Assembly: GCA_051877515.1 (NCBI GenBank)
Contig: JBJEIY010000005.1
Span: forward strand, 107,829-171,828
DNA: 64,000 bases
DNA from: XBB1006 sp051877515
GTDB taxonomy: Bacteria > Bacillota > Clostridia > Lachnospirales > Lachnospiraceae
Direction: 5' to 3'
A model generated the notes under the pieces. It ran no database searches. It was given only the letters and a program-made list of their open reading frames with translations, and had not been told where the DNA came from. Both the position numbers and the translations under genes were made by a program. Positions 27,105-35,244 of this stretch are shown here, one piece after another (the stretch's first letter is position 1; each line of letters starts with the position of its first letter).

Positions 27105-27152
27105 AAGCAGGATAGAAAGTACTATGACGGATATATCGAAAGGATACCGAAA

Positions 27153-27686
27153 ATGATTGAAACCACGGATTTTACAATAGAAGTCATTCCCTTCAAAAAC
27201 TATAAGGACTACTCCTTGCTTTCTGCCCATGTGCATTCTCTCATGGAGCATCCGGAACACTATGTTTCCTGTACCGGATCATGTTTTGAAGAACTGACGG
27301 AAGAGAACTCCATTTTGATCGGCATCTATCAGGACCACAGACTGATTGCCGGCTTTTTGGCCTTAGCGCCCTCTGAAGAGGAAAACTATGCCAATTATCT
27401 GGAAGAGCCTTTTGACCTTGATACGGTAATCCACATGGAAACCGTTGCCGTCCATGAGGATTACCGCGGTTATCATCTCCAGAAGAGGCTGCTGCTTTGC
27501 GCAGAGCCATTCATTCTTTCCAAATTTCCCCGGAAGGTAAATGCTTTGTGTACGGTCCACCCTGATAACATTCCTTCTTCCCGTAATGTGGAACTGGCCG
27601 GATATAAGAAAATCGCTTATGTCCCGGACATCTATGGCGGAAGCCAGCGAAATATCTATTATAAGAAGCTAATCCCCTCCCGATAA
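27153..27686 (+). CDS. GNAT family N-acetyltransferase
   Basis: 177 aa. The acetyl-CoA-binding core is visible as METVAVHEDYRGYHLQKRLL, with a conserved Arg/Gln loop. The acceptor substrate is unknown. AAAGGAT precedes the start. The neighbouring MerR gene converges with it. Confidence 0.75.
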   Translation: MIETTDFTIEVIPFKNYKDYSLLSAHVHSLMEHPEHYVSCTGSCFEELTEENSILIGIYQDHRLIAGFLALAPSEEENYANYLEEPFDLDTVIHMETVAVHEDYRGYHLQKRLLLCAEPFILSKFPRKVNALCTVHPDNIPSSRNVELAGYKKIAYVPDIYGGSQRNIYYKKLIPSR

Positions 27687-27711
27687 CCCATCTGCGGGAT
27701 TTGCCCAATTC

Positions 27712-28443
27712 TTACCGGCAGAAGATTTCAATTGCTTTGGAAGTAAACTCAGCGGTTCCCTCTCCACCAAAGCTGTCAATATTCTCTGTGAATTCCCCAC
27801 CGCCGGAATACATTTTGCCCAGGCTGCTTAGAATTTGTGTTGTGCAATGGTAAAAATGTTCGGTAATATAATCCTGCAACTTTTTTACCTGCAACTGTAC
27901 TTCTTCAGAAGAAGGATCCATTGCTTTCATCTGACCAAATTCAGCAAAAATACTCATAAAATCATTCATCATATCTTTTTGATCCTTATCTGTCCAATTT
28001 TTTGCTTTCTCTTCAAATTCCTTATACTCCGGTGATGTACCCCATTGCTCCTTGGCACGCTTGGCATACTCATCAATTTTCTTTGTATCAAATACTGTAA
28101 AATCCATTTTCTTTACTCCTAACATTTTTATTCCTCGAGCGAAATCAATAAGATTCTCAAGATGCTCTTTTTTCATTGTCAGCAATTCAATTTGCTGTTC
28201 TAATGCTTTGCTCCTGTCAAAGCCGGGAGCATCTATGATTTCTTTGATCTCCTTTAGTGGAAATTCCAGTTCCTTAAACAGTAAAATCTGCTGCAGCCTT
28301 TCTAAGGATGTATCGTCATACAACCTGTATCCCGACTCTGTATGTCCACTCGGCTTTAAGAGTCCAATGGTATCATAATATTGCAGAGTGCGTATACTCA
28401 CTCCCGTTAATTTACTTACCTTATTCACTGTCTTCACCGGCAT
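27712..28443 (-). CDS. MerR-family regulator with TipAS-like effector domain
   Basis: 243 aa. The N-terminal MerR winged helix (VSKLTGVSIRTLQYYDTIGL, then SGYRLYDD) is followed by a coiled coil and a C-terminal domain of about 120 residues of the TipAS type (EQWGTSPEYKEFEEKAKNW). TipAS domains bind macrocyclic peptide antibiotics covalently in the prototype. The promoter upstream has a MerR-type 19-bp spacer, implying autoregulation. Confidence 0.8.
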   Translation of the reverse strand: MPVKTVNKVSKLTGVSIRTLQYYDTIGLLKPSGHTESGYRLYDDTSLERLQQILLFKELEFPLKEIKEIIDAPGFDRSKALEQQIELLTMKKEHLENLIDFARGIKMLGVKKMDFTVFDTKKIDEYAKRAKEQWGTSPEYKEFEEKAKNWTDKDQKDMMNDFMSIFAEFGQMKAMDPSSEEVQLQVKKLQDYITEHFYHCTTQILSSLGKMYSGGGEFTENIDSFGGEGTAEFTSKAIEIFCR

Positions 28444-28463
28444 TTCCTCCTCTCGATAAATAT

Positions 28464-28494
28464 AGTCTAAACTATTACGTTACGTAGGAGTCAA
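28464..28494 (-). promoter_or_regulatory. MerR-type promoter of the TipAS-like regulator
   Basis: Minus strand TTGACT (28494-28489), a 19-base spacer containing the dyad-like CTACGTAACGTAATAG, and TAGACT (28469-28464). The stretched 19-base spacer is the hallmark of promoters activated by MerR-family proteins. Confidence 0.6.
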
Positions 28495-28628
28495 TAGTTT
28501 TTTGAAATCATACTTCGAATAATATTCCTTACCGAAAGGCGTTGTATCCATTCCAATAAAGCATTGTACTTTCTCAGGATACAAGTGTACAAACATTTGA
28601 GATGGATAGCTGCCTATCGGCATAAGAA

Positions 28629-29216
28629 TTATCCAAAAAGTAACTTAAATACCATCTTCAAGATAAACGCACCGGCAAACGCCGCAACCGCCGCAACAAC
28701 ACATTTCAAAGGCAACGGCAAATTTCCAAGACTGTCCCTGTACTTGAATTTAAAAAACAATCCTGTTGAATGAAAAAAAAACATTAATACCGTAACAGAA
28801 ATCAGAGTCTCACAATATAAAGATATGTGTTCTACCAGCTCGGATGATTTGATATCAGCAAGTTCAAGCACCGCCAAAATAACGATAGCGATGGTGCCAA
28901 TGATACTTTCATTGCGTATGCTCTTAATCATGTTTTCTTTCTCTGAGTTTGCATAGGTTGCCATTACTTCAGCTGTTTCTCTTACTTCTTCGTTCATATT
29001 CTCGCTTTTCCTTTCTCCATTGATGATTTCCGGAATGGATACCTCATACAATTCAGCAATTTCCGTCAGCAAACTAATATCCGGCATATTTTTCCCTGTT
29101 TCCCATCGGGAAATGGTTCGTCCGGATACATTCAGTTTCTCTGCCATTTGTTCTTGTGTGAGTCCTTTTTCTTTTCGAAGTTCTTTCAAAAAGCTTCCGA
29201 TTCGTATTTGATCCAT
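28629..29216 (-). CDS. XRE-family regulator with C-terminal membrane segments
   Basis: 195 aa. The N-terminal HTH is of the XRE type (LRKEKGLTQEQMAEKLNVSG, then RTISRWETGKNMPDISLL). After a linker there are about three hydrophobic segments in the last 90 residues. A membrane-bound repressor is implied; the signal sensed is unknown. Confidence 0.7.
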   Translation of the reverse strand: MDQIRIGSFLKELRKEKGLTQEQMAEKLNVSGRTISRWETGKNMPDISLLTEIAELYEVSIPEIINGERKSENMNEEVRETAEVMATYANSEKENMIKSIRNESIIGTIAIVILAVLELADIKSSELVEHISLYCETLISVTVLMFFFHSTGLFFKFKYRDSLGNLPLPLKCVVAAVAAFAGAFILKMVFKLLFG

Positions 29217-29299
29217 GCAAGGAACCTCCTTTCACCATCAAAATAGCATCTCAAATCCATTAGCAACACGACATAAAGCGAGAAAATGCCATACTTGTT

Positions 29300-29584
29300 C
29301 TAATGGACATTTTTGTCTTCATCCCCGGACTCTTTTTTCACACAGGTTCCGATAGCCAGACCCATTAGCATCCCCAGGGAGGTACCGATGCCGGTAAAAT
29401 CTCCAAAAGAGGCGTCGATGGCTGTGCCAAAACACATTCCCAGACACATCCCCTCTGTTCCGTAATTCTCTGTTTGTTCTTTCTTCTTTTTCTGTTTCGT
29501 ACCTTTTGTAACAAGCACCGCAAGAAGCAAGCCCACCGCAATCCACGGTAACGCTGCCCCAAGAAAAGCAACTACATCGTCCAT
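29300..29584 (-). CDS. Small membrane protein with glycine-rich C-terminal half
   Basis: 94 aa. One hydrophobic segment (FLGAALPWIAVGLLLAVLV) is followed by a Lys-rich stretch and a Gly-rich region (MCLGMCFGTAIDASFGDFTG) that may form a second hairpin. No family is recognised. It is the last gene of the acyltransferase/XRE-AbrB operon. Confidence 0.55.
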   Translation of the reverse strand: MDDVVAFLGAALPWIAVGLLLAVLVTKGTKQKKKKEQTENYGTEGMCLGMCFGTAIDASFGDFTGIGTSLGMLMGLAIGTCVKKESGDEDKNVH

Positions 29585-29617
29585 ATATTATCCTCCTTTA
29601 TTCTTATCGCTTTCATT

Positions 29618-29839
29618 CTATTTTTCTTTCAAAACAGACAAAAGAAATGCCCCCAACAGCCCGAGGATCAAAAGGGGAAGTGCTAGAGATACCAACCCGG
29701 CAACAACCATTACAATCAACAGTGTGGGAAGTCCAATCACGAAAAGGACACTCATCGTGATTCCCCATGCGGCTTTGAGTGCGAAATGAATAAGCTTCAC
29801 TGTAAACACAATGATGCCGATTACAAATAGTGTGATCAT
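29618..29839 (-). CDS. Small hydrophobic membrane protein (73 aa)
   Basis: From the ATG with AAAGGAG upstream, almost the entire protein is hydrophobic, with two to three segments (MITLFVIGIIVFTVKLIHFA; LFVIGLPTLLIVMVVAGLV). It lies between the XRE-AbrB regulator and the 94-aa protein and may be a target of that regulator. Function unknown. Confidence 0.55.
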   Translation of the reverse strand: MITLFVIGIIVFTVKLIHFALKAAWGITMSVLFVIGLPTLLIVMVVAGLVSLALPLLILGLLGAFLLSVLKEK

Positions 29840-29868
29840 ATGAACTCCTTTCTTTTTATCGTACACTA

Positions 29869-29884
29869 CCTATCGTTCGATAGG
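29869..29884. promoter_or_regulatory. Candidate operator palindrome
   Basis: CCTATCG-TT-CGATAGG, 7-bp arms around two bases, about 30 bp upstream of the 73-aa membrane protein and just past the XRE-AbrB regulator, which could bind it. Confidence 0.4.
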
Positions 29885-29892
29885 ATATAGTT

Positions 29893-30309
29893 TCAAAATG
29901 AAGCGGTCATATGGAGCAATCCCAGCAGGTTTTCCTCTTTTATCAAAGCAATCCCCTGACCTTCATCACCTAAAACGACAAGATTATCTCCCGGTTTAAT
30001 GTGAAAAATTTTTCTTGCCTTGGCAGGGATCACAATTTGACCTTTTTCACCCACCTTAACCATTCCAAAGATATGTTTCCCCTTGGGTGGTATCATAAGT
30101 CCCATTCCCGTCGATTTCTCATAACAGATCAGATCATCCACCGTAATGCCGAACACATCTGCCAATGCCTTGCATTTTTCAATATCCGGCAAGGATTCAC
30201 CTGTCTCATATTTAGAGAGGGTCTGTCTGGAAACACCGATTTTCTCGGCCAGTTCCTCCTGGGACAGGGCATGATATTTTCTCAACTCCATCAAATTATC
30301 CGCAAACAT
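29893..30309 (-). CDS. XRE HTH fused to AbrB/MazE-like domain
   Basis: 138 aa from MFADNLMELRKY, where GGAGG is upstream. The N-terminal XRE HTH (LSQEELAEKIGVSRQTLSKY) is followed by an AbrB/SpoVT-type swapped hairpin (MVKVGEKGQIVIPAKARKIF, HIKPGDNLVVLGDEGQGIALI). Two different DNA-binding domains in one short chain suggest a regulator with two recognition modes. The start overlaps the acyltransferase stop (TAATG). Confidence 0.75.
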   Translation of the reverse strand: MFADNLMELRKYHALSQEELAEKIGVSRQTLSKYETGESLPDIEKCKALADVFGITVDDLICYEKSTGMGLMIPPKGKHIFGMVKVGEKGQIVIPAKARKIFHIKPGDNLVVLGDEGQGIALIKEENLLGLLHMTASF

Positions 30310-31376
30310 TATTTTCCACCTCCAATTCCGCAGACGCACCATCTCAAAACCGGGATGCGGCGAATGATTTCATAAAGGATAAGTGCTCCGGCAAAGGCAG
30401 CTACTCCCACCAACAGGTACATTAACACGGGAGGTAACTCGGTGTAGAGATGTAAATACCATGCACAGGCAGCGAGAGGCAGGTAGTGAAACAAATAGAG
30501 TCCCCAGGCTTTCCGTCTCATAAAACGAGAGAACGCATTTTCAAAATTGCCCCACTTTTTCATCACTGAGAGAACCGAAAGAGTGGTAATCCAAGCGTAG
30601 ACGTTGCACAAGAAAGTGTCCAACACCTGATGCTCCGCATAGGGTGCCCCCCAAAAGGTGAACACAAATCCAATGCCTAGCCCCAGCGCCGCCAAAGTAA
30701 GGGGAAGCCACCATTTTTCCAACCTTTCCATAACTGCATCGTGGGAGAAGATAAAATACCCCAGTAAGAATCCCACACCGTAAATACCAAAACGATACAC
30801 CACAATCACCGGTGTGTTTAAAACCTGGGCGGCACCCCAAATCACGGGAGTCATACAAAGCAAAACAGGCAGGTTCGACTTTTCACACAACCCATAGAGC
30901 CTGTCCTTCTCGATTTTGCGTATAAAAAGCAGGAACAGGGAAACTACCCAGAGCAGTTGAATGTACCACAGAGCACCGGTGCCACTGACCGCCATTATGA
31001 CATACAGGAGAGGTTTTGGTACTGCAAACATATTTTCAAATGCGCCGCTAATCATCATGTTGTAATAGCCCAGAATCCACCAGAAGACAAACAGGCCTAC
31101 GGTAGATGGAACCAACAGTTTTGTCGTCCTGCTTTTCAGATATTCCTTATCTGAATGCCCATTCAGATAAAACCTTGTGCTCATACCGGAGATTACAAAT
31201 AAAAGTAGCATGAACCAAGGGTAGACAAAGTACTGAACAACGTCCTGATACTGGACCGGTGCGAAGGGGCCGATCACACCACTGGTTACCTCGCCATTGA
31301 ACATATAAAACACATGGTAGATCACGACGAGTACTACTGTCATCCATCTGATGTTGTCAATGTAAGTTTTTCTCAT
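30309..31376 (-). CDS. Acyltransferase family 3 membrane protein
   Basis: 355 aa from MRKTYIDNIRWMTVVLVVIY, with about ten hydrophobic segments and the acyltransferase-3 pattern (Arg/His in the first segment, SGMSTRFYL). Such enzymes O-acylate surface sugars or peptidoglycan at the membrane. The start at 31376 has AAAGGTGG upstream. It is the first gene of a four-gene operon that includes the XRE-AbrB regulator. Confidence 0.75.
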   Translation of the reverse strand: MRKTYIDNIRWMTVVLVVIYHVFYMFNGEVTSGVIGPFAPVQYQDVVQYFVYPWFMLLLFVISGMSTRFYLNGHSDKEYLKSRTTKLLVPSTVGLFVFWWILGYYNMMISGAFENMFAVPKPLLYVIMAVSGTGALWYIQLLWVVSLFLLFIRKIEKDRLYGLCEKSNLPVLLCMTPVIWGAAQVLNTPVIVVYRFGIYGVGFLLGYFIFSHDAVMERLEKWWLPLTLAALGLGIGFVFTFWGAPYAEHQVLDTFLCNVYAWITTLSVLSVMKKWGNFENAFSRFMRRKAWGLYLFHYLPLAACAWYLHLYTELPPVLMYLLVGVAAFAGALILYEIIRRIPVLRWCVCGIGGGK

Positions 31377-31527
31377 ATTTATACCACCTTTGCTATTATT
31401 TTTAACATCATGGTAACATGAACGGGGCAGTAATTCTACCAACGAAAACTAACAATTCTGCATGGTTCTTGTTAAAAAAAGTGGCATCCAGATTTTAATC
31501 AACTGGAATTCCTATGTTGATAGTACA

Positions 31528-32274
31528 TTAACCTTGTACCAGCTTTAAGAATCTTTTTTCGTTCTGCTGCTCATTCGTTATGAATTCCCCATCCTTAAAC
31601 AATGCATATGATGTACAAGGACTAGGAATTGATTGCGCCTGTTCCTTGCTTTCTATTCTTATGGCTTTAAATGGAATATCATTTTCGTTTGCCGTCTTTT
31701 CAAGAATTGGAACATATTTCCCATTAAAGGGACATTGATTGGTATAAAATAAAACATATCCCTTTTCATCTATATGCGGATGTTTTGCAATTTCCTTAAA
31801 CTGTGGTATTGCTACATCGTCTTCAAAAGATAAATACATTAGATTAATACCAACGTCAGAAACATCCGCAACTTTAAACCCCTTATATTCTAAATGCTTT
31901 GGATCTGAAAGAAATGGTCTCTTTTTTGAAGATGAAAGAATACAAAGTCCCACTTTCCCTTTATCCTTACTATCTTCGATACATTTATTCAGTAAATCAT
32001 TTGAATATCCATGTCCCTTAAATGAACCTGACACCCAAAAGCAATCTATATACATATAGCCTGGAGCAACAATAGGAACCCATGCATTTTCTGCAGGTAT
32101 ATATTCAATAAAACATTTCCCTCTTTCTACGCTTTTAATAAAAGTAAGTCCGTCATCAAAGCATTTATCCATCCATGCTTTTTTGGAAGAAACCTGAATA
32201 TCCTTGTTATTTGATATTGCACAACAAATGTGCTCCTTTTCAATATTCTCTCTAGTAACCTGTATATATTCCAT
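31528..32274 (-). CDS. yoaP: N-acetyltransferase with YoaP-type C-terminal domain
   Basis: 248 aa. Residues 1-140 are GNAT-like (YIDCFWVSGSFKGHGYSNDL). The C-terminal part resembles the thioredoxin-like YoaP domain (VLFYTNQCPFNGKYVPILEK). In Bacillus, YoaP is a predicted acetyltransferase of unknown substrate. Confidence 0.7.
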   Translation of the reverse strand: MEYIQVTRENIEKEHICCAISNNKDIQVSSKKAWMDKCFDDGLTFIKSVERGKCFIEYIPAENAWVPIVAPGYMYIDCFWVSGSFKGHGYSNDLLNKCIEDSKDKGKVGLCILSSSKKRPFLSDPKHLEYKGFKVADVSDVGINLMYLSFEDDVAIPQFKEIAKHPHIDEKGYVLFYTNQCPFNGKYVPILEKTANENDIPFKAIRIESKEQAQSIPSPCTSYALFKDGEFITNEQQNEKRFLKLVQG

Positions 32275-32309
32275 TATTTACACTCCTTAGTTTATAAAAT
32301 CGGATTTTA

Positions 32310-32876
32310 TCAAATCGACAACTCCCGATTTTCCAATACTTTTTCGGTTTCTGCAATATCCTTTTCCTCCAGCTCCGCGCCGTAACGGAAAATGAGAGAG
32401 GCCAGGATCAGAACAATACCGGTAACCACACTGGAAAGGTTGCTGACATCTTCGACGCCTTCTGCACCCAGACACGTTGTAATGACGGACGCAATCACTA
32501 TCGCCACGATGGGCATCCAAACGCATCGGATACCAAGTTTTTTGATGCTATTTGCACCATTCTCTGTAAAAGGTGTACCCTCAGCCTGTTCGGTTTTAAA
32601 ATACTGTCCTGCGAAACCCAGCAGAACGGCATCCGTGGTCAGGTAGACCATATCAGTAAACAATACGGCATAAGCCTGCTGCAGATCCCCGGCCTCAACA
32701 AAAGCATTCATCGGCTGACCAAATAAACTAAACACCTGACCGCCATTGTACCAGGTCACAGCGCATAAAGCACCGACAGCGCAAATAGCCGCGCCTACGA
32801 TGCTGAATACAAAAGCAATTTTTGCAAGAATCTGAAAGACCCGGAAGGTCTTTTGAATGGTTTGTAGAGATTTCAT
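32310..32876 (-). CDS. Multi-span membrane protein, DUF2975-like
   Basis: 188 aa with four hydrophobic segments (e.g. KIAFVFSIVGAAICAVGALC; VLILASLIFRYGAELEEKDI). Resembles the DUF2975 family often found beside XRE regulators, as here with the gene upstream. Family assignment is tentative and function is unknown. Confidence 0.5.
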   Translation of the reverse strand: MKSLQTIQKTFRVFQILAKIAFVFSIVGAAICAVGALCAVTWYNGGQVFSLFGQPMNAFVEAGDLQQAYAVLFTDMVYLTTDAVLLGFAGQYFKTEQAEGTPFTENGANSIKKLGIRCVWMPIVAIVIASVITTCLGAEGVEDVSNLSSVVTGIVLILASLIFRYGAELEEKDIAETEKVLENRELSI

Positions 32877-32986
32877 GTTGTTTTCCTCCTGACATTTTAC
32901 AGTATCTTATATTCTGTATTTTACAGAAGTTTTTCAGCGGCATATAGCCACTTTTTATATACATATGTGTTCATTTTATAGAAACT

Positions 32987-33499
32987 TCACTTGTTTCTCT
33001 TCCGCGTCAGAAAAATGCCTACGATTGCCCCAATAAGGAAAATCGGTGCCACTCTGACAAACAGCCATTCAAATGCATGGAAAGCCACTCCCACAACAGC
33101 GGTTTCCGGATCACTGTAATCCCAACCCAGGTAAGGACTATCCACTACCAGTAAAACCGCAAAAATGATTACAATGAACGCGCACAATGAGATAAGCAGC
33201 CAATGAACTATTTTTCGTCTGGTGGTGTTCCTTTGCGCAAGCTGTAAATTAATAATCTCCAACTTTTCAGAAAGCACTTTTAAGTCGTCCACTTGCGACT
33301 CCTGAACAGTTTCTCCCAGCAACGTGCTTACGGGTGTTTCCAACGCTTCCGATATGGCGATCAACATATCAGAATCAGGGACTGATAATCCTTGCTCCCA
33401 TTTCGAGATGGTTTGTCGTACCACATTCAGCTTGATGGCAAGTTCTTCTTGCGAAAGACCTTTTGATTTTCTGATCACTCTTATGTTTTCGTTTAACAT
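32987..33499 (-). CDS. XRE-family regulator with membrane-anchored C-terminus
   Basis: 170 aa. HTH at the N-terminus (LSQEELAIKLNVVRQTISKW, then EQGLSVPDSDML), a leucine-rich linker and two hydrophobic segments near residues 98-118 and 140-165. Lies upstream of the DUF2975-like gene on the same strand and probably controls it. Confidence 0.7.
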   Translation of the reverse strand: MLNENIRVIRKSKGLSQEELAIKLNVVRQTISKWEQGLSVPDSDMLIAISEALETPVSTLLGETVQESQVDDLKVLSEKLEIINLQLAQRNTTRRKIVHWLLISLCAFIVIIFAVLLVVDSPYLGWDYSDPETAVVGVAFHAFEWLFVRVAPIFLIGAIVGIFLTRKRNK

Positions 33500-33596
33500 T
33501 CGGGATAACCTCCTTTTTGGTTGTTACCACTATCGTATGAGAATCTTCCCGTTGCGGCAAGCAACGGGTATTAACATGCCGGTTTTCCGGTCAATG

Positions 33597-33986
33597 TTAG
33601 TCCACCAGATTACTGTAATATTTTGTCTTTCCCGCCAGCACATCATCATAAAACTGTTGCTTCCAGTCAATGTAGTCGATACTCTCCCGGATCGCTTTTT
33701 GCTGGGCCAGCAGGTCTTTTCGCTTCTCACTAAGGATCTGTTTTCGCTCCGGAATGGACTTTTCACCCAGCTGGCACAGCCGGATATATTCCTTCATTTC
33801 CCCAATCCCCATACCACAGTTTTTCAGGCATTGCAGGCTTTTGATCCAGGCAATGTCCTTTTCGTTAAAAATGCGCCGGTTATTCTCATCCCGCTTCACA
33901 TTGGGCACCAGTCCCTGATTGCAGTAAAATTTCAGCGTTTCATAAGATAAACCTGTCTGTTCACAGGCCTGTTTCATAGTAAACAT
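33597..33986 (-). CDS. MerR-family regulator
   Basis: 129 aa. MerR HTH with MKQACEQTGLSYETLKFYCN and DENNRRIFNEKDI, then a dimerisation coiled coil. Divergent from an aldo/keto reductase; the shared gap holds a 19-bp-spacer promoter with a perfect dyad, so it probably controls that gene in response to an unknown signal. Confidence 0.8.
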   Translation of the reverse strand: MFTMKQACEQTGLSYETLKFYCNQGLVPNVKRDENNRRIFNEKDIAWIKSLQCLKNCGMGIGEMKEYIRLCQLGEKSIPERKQILSEKRKDLLAQQKAIRESIDYIDWKQQFYDDVLAGKTKYYSNLVD

Positions 33987-34007
33987 TAAAATTCCTCCAA
34001 AAAACTC

Positions 34008-34038
34008 TTGACCGGTAGTTACTACCGCTTGTTACACT
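34008..34038 (+). promoter_or_regulatory. MerR-controlled promoter of the aldo/keto reductase
   Basis: TTGACC (34008-34013), a 19-base spacer and TACACT (34033-34038). The spacer contains the perfect dyad CGGTAGT-T-ACTACCG. This is the classic MerR-family layout. Confidence 0.75.
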
Positions 34039-34082
34039 ACAAAAGTATCATAGATCAGAAGTTGTTTCAAGGAGGGATTTTT

Positions 34083-34970
34083 ATGGATTATGTAACACTG
34101 AGCAATGGTGTAAAAATGCCCCAGTTAGGCTATGGTGTCTATCAGGTGACGCAGGACGAATGTGAGGAGTGTGTTTTAAACGCTTTAAAGGCTGGCTATC
34201 GCCTTATCGATACTGCCCAGCCTTATTTTAACGAGGCTGCGGTGGGCTCTGCCATTCAAAAAAGCGGCATCCCCAGAGAAGAGATTTTCCTGACCACCAA
34301 AATTTGGATCGAGCACTACGGATACGAGGAATGCAAAGCATCCATCGAAGAATCTATGCGAAAACTGCAGACCGATTACCTGGACCTTTTGCTATTACAC
34401 CAGCCTTTTGCTGATTATTACGGGGCCTGGAGAGCTCTGGAAGAGTACTATGAAGCCAGAAAGATCCGAGCTATCGGCATCTCAAATTTCTACCCGGACA
34501 GAATGGTGGATATGGCCACCTTTGCACGGATCAAGCCCATGGTGAACCAGATCGAGATCCATCCACATCATCAGCAAAACGTAGCAAAACAGTGGAATGA
34601 AAAATACGGCATACAGCTAGAAGCCTGGGCACCTTTTGGAGAAGGGCGGGGAAATATGTTTGAGGAGCCGGTTTTGAATGCCATTGGAGAGAAACACGGA
34701 AAAAGCGCCGCACAGGTGATCTTACGCTGGCATCTGCAGCGGGGCATTGTGGTGATCCCCAAGTCTACCCATTATGAGCGTATGGTGGAAAACTTTGATG
34801 TGTTTGATTTCTCATTGTCGGAGGAAGAGATGGCACAGATCACGACTTTAGACAAAGAACAGAGTTCCTTCTTCTCCCACTATGATCCTTCCATGGTAGA
34901 ATGGTTCGGACAGATGGTGGAAGAACGAAAGAAGCAGCAGGATTGCACCAAGGAGAAGAAGGGCTGGTAG
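34083..34970 (+). CDS. Aldo/keto reductase
   Basis: 295 aa, start chosen after AAGGAGG. TIM-barrel oxidoreductase with LIDTAQPYFNEAAVG (catalytic Asp/Tyr), IWIEHYGYEECKASIEESM, DYLDLLLLHQPFADYYGAW (catalytic His) and VIPKSTHYERMVEN for NADPH binding. Reduces aldehydes or ketones; natural substrate unknown. Expression is likely set by the divergent MerR protein. Confidence 0.85.
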   Translation: MDYVTLSNGVKMPQLGYGVYQVTQDECEECVLNALKAGYRLIDTAQPYFNEAAVGSAIQKSGIPREEIFLTTKIWIEHYGYEECKASIEESMRKLQTDYLDLLLLHQPFADYYGAWRALEEYYEARKIRAIGISNFYPDRMVDMATFARIKPMVNQIEIHPHHQQNVAKQWNEKYGIQLEAWAPFGEGRGNMFEEPVLNAIGEKHGKSAAQVILRWHLQRGIVVIPKSTHYERMVENFDVFDFSLSEEEMAQITTLDKEQSSFFSHYDPSMVEWFGQMVEERKKQQDCTKEKKGW

Positions 34971-34997
34971 AAGCTTCAATAAACATAAAAAGGGCAG

Positions 34998-35129
34998 TTG
35001 ATTTCTCAACCACCCTAGTGTATAATTTACTCAAAGGTAATCGGATGTGCGTCCGATTTGCCCTCAGTATATGAAACTTAAGAATAAGTACCCATACTTT
35101 AAGCGGTGTCGGGTACTTATTTCTTTTTG
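34998..35129 (+). ncRNA. Antitoxin-like RNA of a degenerate type I toxin-antitoxin locus
   Basis: TTGATT (34998-35003), a 17-base spacer and TATAAT (35021-35026) drive a predicted RNA of about 95 nt. It contains the hairpin ATCGGA-TGTGCG-TCCGAT and ends in AAGTACCC/GGGTACTT with ATTTCTTTTT. Its 3' end overlaps the end of a small ORF on the opposite strand. The promoter and hairpin closely resemble the antisense RNA of the copy at 57.9 kb. Confidence 0.6.
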
Positions 35130-35200
35130 TTAATGTGATTGTCTATGTAAGACAGTGCCGCAAAAACTACTAATTTCCCATTTTCTTGCATCGATTCCAT
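35117..35200 (-). pseudogene. Degenerate holin-like type I toxin
   Basis: 27 codons: the C-terminal half LVVFAALSYIDNHINKKK is nearly the same as the toxin at 57.8 kb, but the N-terminal half (MESMQENGK) has lost the hydrophobic leader, and no GGAGG site precedes the ATG. It looks inactivated while its antisense RNA stays apparently intact. Confidence 0.5.
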
Positions 35201-35244
35201 GAGATTTAGTTATTTTTTAAAATCTCTTTCTTCCTACGGCTCAC

